From contig SXXD01000069.1 of NCBI GenBank assembly GCA_005789685.1, positions 1 through 5,108 on the forward strand: a stretch of 5,108 nucleotides of DNA, read 5' to 3'. A model generated the notes under the pieces. The model did not search any database. It had not been told where the DNA came from and was given only the letters and a program-made list of their open reading frames with translations. Positions 1 to 5,108 of this stretch are shown one piece after another. The position numbers were made by a program, and so were the translations under genes. The stretch comes from Burkholderiales bacterium. Lineage in GTDB: Bacteria; Pseudomonadota; Gammaproteobacteria; Burkholderiales; Burkholderiaceae_C. Position 1 is the stretch's first letter. Each line of letters opens with the position of its first letter.

Positions 1-160
1 GACCGTGTCCTTGCACTTCTGCAGAAGGCGAGTAAACGCGCATGAGTTCAAAGGGAATTCGGAAAGTTTGACCATCCGAAAAACTGACCTCTAAGGCACG
101 ACTCTGCCCATGAAGGGTCAAGGCTTGTGGTGTGGGTGCACTTGCTGTCAATCCGGCCAT
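1..160 (-). CDS. DUF971 (GBBH-like N-terminal domain) protein, 5' part, cut by the window edge
   Basis: This is the first 53 codons of a gene that continues beyond the left edge. The translation begins MAGLTASAPTPQALTLHGQS. It then shows the core of the DUF971/gamma-butyrobetaine-hydroxylase-like N-terminal fold: LEVSFSDGQTFRIPFELM (residues 23-40) followed by RVYSPSAEVQGHG (41-53), which I recognise as the family signature. The ATG at 158-160 is the first usual start codon after an in-frame stop (TAG, complement of 203-205), so the start is fairly secure. No signal peptide is visible, so the product is probably cytoplasmic. The biochemical role of stand-alone DUF971 proteins is not established. 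The same domain is the C-terminal module of the plant Fe-S carrier HCF101, which hints at Fe-S or metal handling. It lies 25 bases after the oxidoreductase stop on the same strand, so the two are probably co-transcribed. From memory, ubiE often follows this gene in Burkholderiales; that cannot be seen here. Confidence 0.85.
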   Translation of the reverse strand, partial: MAGLTASAPTPQALTLHGQSRALEVSFSDGQTFRIPFELMRVYSPSAEVQGHG

Positions 161-164
161 AAGG

Positions 165-173
165 CTTTCTTTC
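165..173 (-). promoter_or_regulatory. Weak purine-rich ribosome binding site of the DUF971 gene
   Basis: On the minus strand the sequence GAAAGAAAG lies 4 bases before the ATG at 160. It lacks a GGAG core, so it is a poor Shine-Dalgarno match. The 25-base gap between the two genes has no terminator-like hairpin, which supports read-through from the oxidoreductase gene. Confidence 0.3.
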
Positions 174-185
174 GTGATTCTGTCG

Positions 186-3100
186 TTAAACCAAAACGCG
201 CTCTATACCGCCTGCATTGGCGGCGGCCACATACTCGGGCATCCATTGCTCGCCCAAAATGTGTTTGGCCATTTCCACCACGATGTAATCGGCTTCCAGC
301 AAGCCATTTTTCAGATCGTCACCGAAGCGTGACAAACCTTGCAAACAACTAGGGCAACTGGTCAAGACCTTGATGTTTTCTTTTTCGCCAACCATACCGC
401 TGTCACGCAATTGGGCTTCGCCTTGAAGTATTTCTTCTTCCTTGCGAAAACGCACTTGCGTGGCGATGTCAGGGCGCGTGACACCCAAAGTACCCGACTC
501 GCCGCAGCAACGATCGGACTTCAAAACCTGCGGGCCTAACAAAGACTTAACGGTCTTCATGGGGTCTTGCAACTTCATGGGGCTGTGGCACGGATCGTGA
601 TACAGGTAGGCGCCGTTGTTGTTGAGTGTCATGCCTTTTTCAAGCAAGTACTCATGGATGTCAATGATGCGGCAGCCTGGAAAAATTTTGTCGAACTCAT
701 AGCCCTGCAACTGGTCATAGCAGGTGCCGCAACTGACCACCACCGTTTTGATGTCCAAGTAGTTCAGGGTGTTGGCCACGCGGTGGAACAAGACCCGGTT
801 GTCCGTGATGATTTTTTCAGCCTTGTCAAACTGACCGCTGCCCTTTTGGGGGTAGCCGCAGCACAAATAACCAGGCGGCAAAACCGTTTGCACACCGGTA
901 TGCCAGAGCATGGCTTGCGTAGCCAAGCCCACTTGGCTGAACAAGCGTTCTGAGCCACAACCGGGGAAGTAAAACACCGCTTCTGTCTCGGAGGTGGTGG
1001 TCTTCGGGTTGCGAATGATGGGCACGTAATCTTGATCTTCAATGTCCAGCAAGGCTCTAGCCGTTTTCTTGGGCAAGCCACCTGGCATCTTCTTGTTGAT
1101 GAAGTGAATGATTTGCTCTTTGATGGGCGCCGCACCAATGCTGGCAGGTGGCGCTTTGGTTTGCTTGCGTGCAAAGGTTTTGAGCAAGTCGTGTGCAATG
1201 CGCTGCACCTTCATGCCCACTCCCACCATGCCAGCACGCGCCAGCTTGATGGTGTCAGGGTTGGTGGCGTTCAACATGAACATGGCCGCTGCATTGCCGG
1301 GACGGAATGTTTTTTGGCCCATCTTGCGCAACAAATTGCGCATGTGCATGGACACTTCGCCAAAGTCAATTTTGACGGGGCATGGTGAAAGGCACTTGTG
1401 ACACACAGTGCAGTGGTCGGCCACATCTTCAAACTCTTGCCAGTGCTTGATGGACACACCGCGGCGAGTTTGCTCTTCGTACAAGAAGGCTTCGACCAAC
1501 AATGAAGTGGCCAAAATTTTATTACGGGGGCTGTAAAGTAAATTGGCGCGTGGCACGTGTGTGGCACACACGGGTTTGCATTTACCGCAGCGCAAGCAAT
1601 CTTTCACACTGTCGGCAATGGCGCCAATGTCTGACTGTTGCATGATGAGGGATTCGTGGCCCATCAAACCAAAGCTGGGGGTGTAGGCATTGGTCAAATC
1701 GGCTTGAATGTCCATGCCCTCGGGGCCCTGCACTCGGCGCATCAACTTGCCTTTGTTGAAGCGCCCTTCTGGGTCAATGCGCTGCTTGTAATCGGCAAAT
1801 GGCTTGAGCTCGGCATCGCTTAAAAACTCTAGCTTCGTGATGCCAATGCCGTGTTCTCCTGAAATAACCCCATCGAGGCTTCGCGCCAAAACCATGATTC
1901 GCGCAACCGCTTCGTGCGCGGTTCGCAACATGTCGTAGTCGTCAGAGTTGACTGGGATGTTGGTGTGCACATTGCCGTCACCCGCGTGCATGTGCAATGC
2001 CACCCAAACGCGGCCCTTAAGGATGCGTTTGTGAATGGCCACACACTCGTCCAAAATAGGCTGAAAGGCAGCGCCCGTGAAGATGGTCTGCAAGCTTGCC
2101 TTGATTTGCGTTTTCCAACTGGAACGCAAGGTATGGTCTTGTAATTGAGGGAATAAAGTTTCCACGCCCTGCAACCAGCCTTGCCACAGTTCACGCACTT
2201 CGCGCACCACCGTCAAAGCTTGTGAAACGCGCTCTTCTAGCAATTCTGCAGAAGCAATTTCGCTCGTGTCATGGTCTTTACCCAAAGGCAAATTGCCCTT
2301 GCTTAAAAAGAGTTCCAACTCGTTGCACAACTTGATCTTGTTGCGCAAGGACAATTCAATGTTGATGCGCTCAATGCCGTCGGTATATTCGGCCATGCGC
2401 GGCAAGGGAATCACAACGTCTTCATTGATCTTGAAGGCGTTGGTATGCTTGCTAATGGCCGCTGTTTTTTTCCGATCTAACCAAAACTTTTTACGCGCTT
2501 CAGGGCTCACGGCAATGAAGCCTTCTCCACTGCGTGAGTTGGCAATGCGCACCACTTCAGAGGTAACTTTGGCCACGTCATCGGCGTTGTCGCCTGCAAT
2601 GTCGCCCACCAATACCATTTTGGGCAGACCGCCGCGTTTGGACTTGGTGGTGTAGCCCACCGCCCGCAAATAACGATCGTCCAAGTGCTCTAGGCCCGCC
2701 AACAACACGCCAGAGCGTTTTTGTTCGGCGAACATAAAGTCTTTGATTTCGACAATGCTGGGCACAGCGTCTTTGGCGTTGCCAAAGAACTCCATGCAAA
2801 CCGTGCGCGTGTGGTCGGGCATGCGGTGCAATATCCAGCGTGCGCTGGTGATCAAGCCGTCGCAACCTTCTTTTTGAATCCCTGGCAAACCTGCTAAAAA
2901 TTTGTCGGTCACATCTTTGCCCAAGCCTTCTTTGCGGAAGGTCGAGCCAGGAATGTCGAGTCTTTCTTCGCGTACCAGCGTGGTGCCATTGGCTTCGAAA
3001 TATTTCAATTCAAAGCTGGCCATTTCAGCATCGTGAATCTTGCCGAGATTGTGGTTCAAGCGGGTCACCTCGAGCCACTGGGCATCGGGCGTGACCATGC

Positions 3101-4058
3101 GCCAGCTGGCCAAATTGTCGAGTGCAGTGCCCCACAACACGGCCTTTTTACCACCCGCATTCATGGCAATGTTGCCGCCAATACAGCTGGCCTCAGCAGA
3201 CGTCGGATCAACTGCAAACACCCAACCGGCGCGCTCTGCGGCATCGGCCACGCGCTGCGTGACCACGCCCACTTCGGTCCACAAGGTGGGTACTTGTTTG
3301 TCGAGGCCGGGTAACTGAAGCATCTCGACGCCAGACATGGCCTCGAGCTTTTCGGTATTGATGACAGCACTGTTCCAAGTCAGCGGCACTGCACCGCCGG
3401 TGTAGCCTGTGCCGCCGCCCCGCGGAATGATGGTCAAGCCCAAGGTGAAGCAAGCTTTCACCAAATTGGCCATCTCGGCTTCTGTGTCAGGCGTTAGAAC
3501 CACGAAAGGATATTCAACACGCCAGTCAGTGGCATCTGTGACATGGCTCACGCGAGACAAGGCATCAAATTTGATGTTGTCTTTGGCTGTGTGCTTGCCG
3601 AGACCTTTTTGCGTCTTTCGGCGCAACTGGGCCATGGCCGTAAATGTTTGATCAAACAATTTGACCGCATGGCCCGCCAACACCAACAACTCACCCACCA
3701 AACCGTCTCGCAAAGCATCTGCTTCGGGTGTGCGTCGTTTTTGAACTTCACCCAAGCGGTGTTGCAAAGCTTCTACCAACTGCTTTCGGCGGCCTGGGTT
3801 GTCCAGCAAGTCGTCCTGCAAATAGGGATTGCGCTGAACCACCCAAATATCACCTAAAACCTCGTAAAGCATGCGAGCAGACCTGCCTGTGCGGCGCTCG
3901 TCTCGAAGTTGATTGAGGAGGTCCCAGGCACGATTTCCCAACAAACGAATCACAATTTCTCGATCGGAGAAACTTGTGTAGTTGTAGGGAATTTCGCGCA
4001 AACGGGGTGACGAATCGTCAGCCTGCAGGAGGTGTTGGAGCGTGGTTGGAGCGTTCAT
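186..4058 (-). CDS. DUF3683-type FAD-linked oxidase / Fe-S (CCG) fusion, putative D-2-hydroxyacid dehydrogenase
   Basis: A 1290-residue fusion flavoprotein, numbered here from the ATG at 4058. Domain order: DUF3683-like N-terminus (about 20-125, with the block [16 protein letters not shown] from residue 21); FAD-binding PCMH domain (about 183-330, with [12 protein letters not shown] at 212-223 and a second FAD loop [11 protein letters not shown] at 293-303); GlcD-type C-terminal FAD-oxidase domain with HAGDGNVH (691-698) and GEHGIG (734-739). His691, His698 and Glu735 correspond to the metal/substrate site of D-2-hydroxyglutarate and D-lactate dehydrogenases. A two-cluster ferredoxin segment follows (Cys821/824/827/831 and Cys883/886/889/893). 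Last come two CCG domains (Cys1034, 1066-1067, 1110, 1113; and Cys1157, 1184-1185, 1235, 1238). All recognisable cofactor residues are present, so it should be active: substrate to FAD to Fe-S to, probably, quinone. It is cytoplasmic or peripheral to the inner membrane, with no signal peptide. The fusion resembles E. coli YdiJ (about 1000 residues) but is longer. The substrate is unknown; D-2-hydroxyglutarate, D-lactate and glycolate are candidates. The frame stays open to a TTG at 4103, but family proteins typically begin MNAPT, so I chose the ATG. Confidence 0.93.
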   Translation of the reverse strand: MNAPTTLQHLLQADDSSPRLREIPYNYTSFSDREIVIRLLGNRAWDLLNQLRDERRTGRSARMLYEVLGDIWVVQRNPYLQDDLLDNPGRRKQLVEALQHRLGEVQKRRTPEADALRDGLVGELLVLAGHAVKLFDQTFTAMAQLRRKTQKGLGKHTAKDNIKFDALSRVSHVTDATDWRVEYPFVVLTPDTEAEMANLVKACFTLGLTIIPRGGGTGYTGGAVPLTWNSAVINTEKLEAMSGVEMLQLPGLDKQVPTLWTEVGVVTQRVADAAERAGWVFAVDPTSAEASCIGGNIAMNAGGKKAVLWGTALDNLASWRMVTPDAQWLEVTRLNHNLGKIHDAEMASFELKYFEANGTTLVREERLDIPGSTFRKEGLGKDVTDKFLAGLPGIQKEGCDGLITSARWILHRMPDHTRTVCMEFFGNAKDAVPSIVEIKDFMFAEQKRSGVLLAGLEHLDDRYLRAVGYTTKSKRGGLPKMVLVGDIAGDNADDVAKVTSEVVRIANSRSGEGFIAVSPEARKKFWLDRKKTAAISKHTNAFKINEDVVIPLPRMAEYTDGIERINIELSLRNKIKLCNELELFLSKGNLPLGKDHDTSEIASAELLEERVSQALTVVREVRELWQGWLQGVETLFPQLQDHTLRSSWKTQIKASLQTIFTGAAFQPILDECVAIHKRILKGRVWVALHMHAGDGNVHTNIPVNSDDYDMLRTAHEAVARIMVLARSLDGVISGEHGIGITKLEFLSDAELKPFADYKQRIDPEGRFNKGKLMRRVQGPEGMDIQADLTNAYTPSFGLMGHESLIMQQSDIGAIADSVKDCLRCGKCKPVCATHVPRANLLYSPRNKILATSLLVEAFLYEEQTRRGVSIKHWQEFEDVADHCTVCHKCLSPCPVKIDFGEVSMHMRNLLRKMGQKTFRPGNAAAMFMLNATNPDTIKLARAGMVGVGMKVQRIAHDLLKTFARKQTKAPPASIGAAPIKEQIIHFINKKMPGGLPKKTARALLDIEDQDYVPIIRNPKTTTSETEAVFYFPGCGSERLFSQVGLATQAMLWHTGVQTVLPPGYLCCGYPQKGSGQFDKAEKIITDNRVLFHRVANTLNYLDIKTVVVSCGTCYDQLQGYEFDKIFPGCRIIDIHEYLLEKGMTLNNNGAYLYHDPCHSPMKLQDPMKTVKSLLGPQVLKSDRCCGESGTLGVTRPDIATQVRFRKEEEILQGEAQLRDSGMVGEKENIKVLTSCPSCLQGLSRFGDDLKNGLLEADYIVVEMAKHILGEQWMPEYVAAANAGGIERVLV

Positions 4059-4153
4059 GGGTTGTGTTAAAGATTTTACTTCAGGGGCTAATTCACGCAC
4101 CAAGGGTGGGGACAGTGGCCCCAGACATTGAGTTTCATCATGGAAAGCTCAGT

Positions 4154-4187
4154 TTGTCACCAAAGCTTCATGACACAGTAATAGGAT
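4154..4187 (+). promoter_or_regulatory. Candidate PhoB-type promoter of ugpB (Pho box plus -10)
   Basis: TTGTCAC (4154-4160) and GCTTCAT (4165-4171) are 7-base units separated by 4 bases, the spacing of a Pho box (consensus CTGTCAT-N4-CTGTCAC). The first unit matches 6 of 7. The second is weaker and keeps only the TCAT end. Ten bases after it lies TAGGAT (4182-4187), matching 4 of 6 positions of a sigma-70 -10 element. In PhoB-dependent promoters the box replaces the -35 element at about this distance. The E. coli ugp operon is known to be PhoB-activated, so the context fits. The match is imperfect, and the same bases also read as an inverted repeat TGTCA-N11-TGACA (4155-4175), so another regulator is possible. 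Confidence 0.4.
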
Positions 4188-4195
4188 CTGCAATT

Positions 4196-4213
4196 CATGA
4201 ACTTAAGCTCATG
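4196..4213. repeat. 18-base near-palindrome upstream of ugpB, possible operator
   Basis: CATGAACTTAAGCTCATG is self-complementary at 16 of 18 positions: arms CATGA/TCATG around a perfect CTTAAG centre, with one mismatched pair. It ends 27 bases before the ugpB start codon and lies just after the candidate -10, so it would overlap the transcription start or the beginning of the leader. That position suits a repressor operator. No regulator family can be named from the sequence. Confidence 0.4.
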
Positions 4214-4228
4214 TTTGATTCAACACTC

Positions 4229-4235
4229 AAAGGAG
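4229..4235 (+). promoter_or_regulatory. Strong Shine-Dalgarno sequence of ugpB
   Basis: AAAGGAG ends 5 bases before the ATG at 4241, close to ideal in sequence and spacing. It decides the start. Another ATG at 4211 is in frame and would add ten residues, but it has no ribosome binding site and would put extra residues in front of an already complete signal peptide. Confidence 0.85.
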
Positions 4236-4240
4236 TACTT

Positions 4241-5108
4241 ATGAACTACAAAAAAACGCTTGCCACTGTCGCTGTGGCCGCATTTGCAAGCTTCGGCGCA
4301 CAAGCCCAAACTGAAATTCAATGGTGGCACTCAATGTCTGGCGCCCTTGGCGAATGGGTAGGTGACATTGCCAAAGATTTCAACGGCAAGCAAAAAGATT
4401 ACAAAATTGTGCCTGTTTTTAAGGGCAACTACGACGAATCCATGACGGCCGCCGTGGCCGCCTTCCGAGCTGGCAATGCCCCACATATTTTGCAGGTGTT
4501 TGAAGTGGGCACTGCCACGATGATGGCTTCCAAAGGCGTGGTGGTCCCAGCAGAAAAAATCATGCGCGATGCTGGTTATAAATTTGACCCCAAAGCCTAT
4601 GTGCCCGCCGTGTCCGGTTACTACACAGCGCCCAACGGCCAAATGATGTCTTTCCCCTTCAACAGCTCGACCACCGTGATGTGGTTCAACTTGGACGCCC
4701 TCAAGGCAGCTGGCGTTTCGACTGACAAGCTGCCTCAAACATGGCCTGAGGTCGCTTTGGCCGCGGCCAAACTCAAAGCCAGCGGCCACAAGTGCCCCTT
4801 CACGACTGCTTGGCAAGGTTGGACCCAGTTGGAGAGCTTCTCCACTTGGCACAACACCGAATTGGCCACCAAAGGTAACGGCATGAAAGGCATGGACGCC
4901 CGCTTGGTTCTTAACTCGCCTGTGCATGTGCGCCACATAGAAAACTTGGGCAACATGGCCCAACAAGGCCTGTTTGTTTACAAAGGCCGCGCCGGTGCTG
5001 CCGGTGCCACGTTTGAGTCTGGCGAATGCGCCATGTACACCAACTCATCGGCTGCTTATGCCGGTATCAGCAAAAACGCCAAGTTCAAGTTTGCTGTGGG
5101 CAACTTGC
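4241..5108 (+). CDS. ugpB: Glycerol-3-phosphate ABC transporter substrate-binding protein UgpB, 3' end outside window
   Basis: The gene is open from the ATG to the right edge: 289 codons plus one base, about two thirds of a roughly 435-residue family protein. UgpB is the periplasmic receptor that delivers sn-glycerol-3-phosphate (and glycerophosphodiesters) to the UgpAEC importer, supplying carbon and phosphate. Residues 1-22 form a Sec signal peptide: Lys4-Lys5, a hydrophobic Ala/Val-rich core, and cleavage after Ala20-Gln21-Ala22. The mature part matches what I recall of E. coli UgpB along its length: WHSM (29-32), KGNYDESM (61-68), EVGTATMMASK (88-98), SGYY (125-128), PFNSST (139-144), KLKASG (177-182), WQGW (191-194) and SGECAM (260-265). 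Several of these blocks line the ligand cleft in the family. Cys185 and Cys263 fall where I recall cysteines in the E. coli protein. There is no frameshift or internal stop. The permease and ATPase genes would be expected to follow but are not visible. Other family-1 solute-binding proteins are a less likely alternative given these UgpB-specific blocks. Confidence 0.93.
   Translation, partial: MNYKKTLATVAVAAFASFGAQAQTEIQWWHSMSGALGEWVGDIAKDFNGKQKDYKIVPVFKGNYDESMTAAVAAFRAGNAPHILQVFEVGTATMMASKGVVVPAEKIMRDAGYKFDPKAYVPAVSGYYTAPNGQMMSFPFNSSTTVMWFNLDALKAAGVSTDKLPQTWPEVALAAAKLKASGHKCPFTTAWQGWTQLESFSTWHNTELATKGNGMKGMDARLVLNSPVHVRHIENLGNMAQQGLFVYKGRAGAAGATFESGECAMYTNSSAAYAGISKNAKFKFAVGNL

Larger units (their letters stand above)
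4059..4240. other. Divergent intergenic region between the oxidoreductase and ugpB
   Basis: The 182 bases separate two genes read outward in opposite directions, so both promoters should lie here. The right half (4154-4240) holds a Pho-box-like direct repeat, a possible -10 element, an 18-base near-palindrome and the ugpB ribosome binding site. The left half is less clear. On the minus strand, TAAAAT (4078-4073) is one mismatch from a consensus -10, but it has no convincing -35 at the right distance. If used, the oxidoreductase mRNA would have a very short leader, which would fit the absence of any Shine-Dalgarno sequence before its ATG. A short inverted repeat TGGGG/CCCCA with a 7-base loop lies at 4107-4123. 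No transcription terminator and no small gene with convincing support were seen. Confidence 0.8.

Noticed and set aside
161..185. Possible terminator between the oxidoreductase and DUF971 genes
   Set aside because: The 25-base gap contains no inverted repeat followed by a T run on the minus strand.
110..352. 80-codon plus-strand open frame spanning the gap between the DUF971 gene and the oxidoreductase
   Set aside because: It overlaps both conserved minus-strand genes and its translation (rich in Arg, Cys and Pro) looks like a shadow.
567..953. 128-codon open frame on the plus strand, and similar ones at 1032-1388 and 3543-3857
   Set aside because: All are antisense to the oxidoreductase, with no ribosome binding site of note and no recognisable product.
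4059..4103. TTG-initiated 15-residue extension of the oxidoreductase
   Set aside because: A rare start without a ribosome binding site. The DUF3683 region begins normally after the internal MNAPT start seen in relatives as I recall them.
4211..4240. Alternative upstream in-frame ATG for ugpB at 4211
   Set aside because: It would add ten residues before the signal peptide and lacks a Shine-Dalgarno sequence. The ATG at 4241 has AAAGGAG at ideal spacing.
4331..4966. 211-codon open frame on the minus strand
   Set aside because: It lies entirely antisense to ugpB, whose protein is clearly conserved. The antisense translation is rich in His and Gly with no recognisable domain, as expected from the complement of a real gene.
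1..5108. Mobile elements, CRISPR arrays, tRNA or rRNA genes, phage or defence genes
   Set aside because: No repeats in array form, terminal inverted repeats, transposase-like protein or RNA gene signature were seen; the window is almost filled by three ordinary conserved genes.

Overview
The window looks like chromosomal DNA from a betaproteobacterium of the order Burkholderiales, most likely a Comamonadaceae-type freshwater lineage (Limnohabitans or Rhodoferax-like). Two things point there: a giant DUF3683-type flavin/iron-sulfur oxidoreductase, an architecture I associate with Betaproteobacteria, and the DUF971 gene directly behind it. Base composition is moderate by eye, lower than in many Comamonadaceae. 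The genus is a guess.

Layout. Positions 1-160 (minus strand) hold the first 53 codons of a DUF971-family protein that runs off the left edge. After a 25-base gap, positions 186-4058 (minus strand) hold one uninterrupted 1290-residue oxidoreductase. It fuses an N-terminal DUF3683 region, a GlcD/D-2-hydroxyacid-dehydrogenase-like FAD module, a two-cluster ferredoxin segment and two CCG (GlcF/HdrB-type) domains. These two genes are very probably one transcription unit read right to left. Positions 4059-4240 are a 182-base divergent intergenic region with a Pho-box-like element, an 18-base near-palindrome and a good ribosome binding site. From 4241 to the right edge (plus strand) is ugpB, the periplasmic glycerol-3-phosphate-binding protein of the Ugp ABC importer. 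It has an intact signal peptide and is cut off at residue 289 by the end of the window.

How the parts relate. The oxidoreductase should oxidise a 2-hydroxyacid at FAD and pass electrons through its Fe-S clusters, probably to quinone; the substrate cannot be read from sequence. DUF971 also occurs as a module of the Fe-S carrier protein HCF101, so its position next to an Fe-S-rich enzyme may be functional. The ugpB gene starts a separate, divergent unit that probably continues with ugpA, ugpE and ugpC outside the window. A Pho-like element before it would fit phosphate-starvation control. I see no mobile element, CRISPR array, RNA gene or phage feature, and no clear sign of an unknown system. 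The points most worth checking are the regulatory dyads between the divergent genes and the DUF971/Fe-S oxidase linkage.
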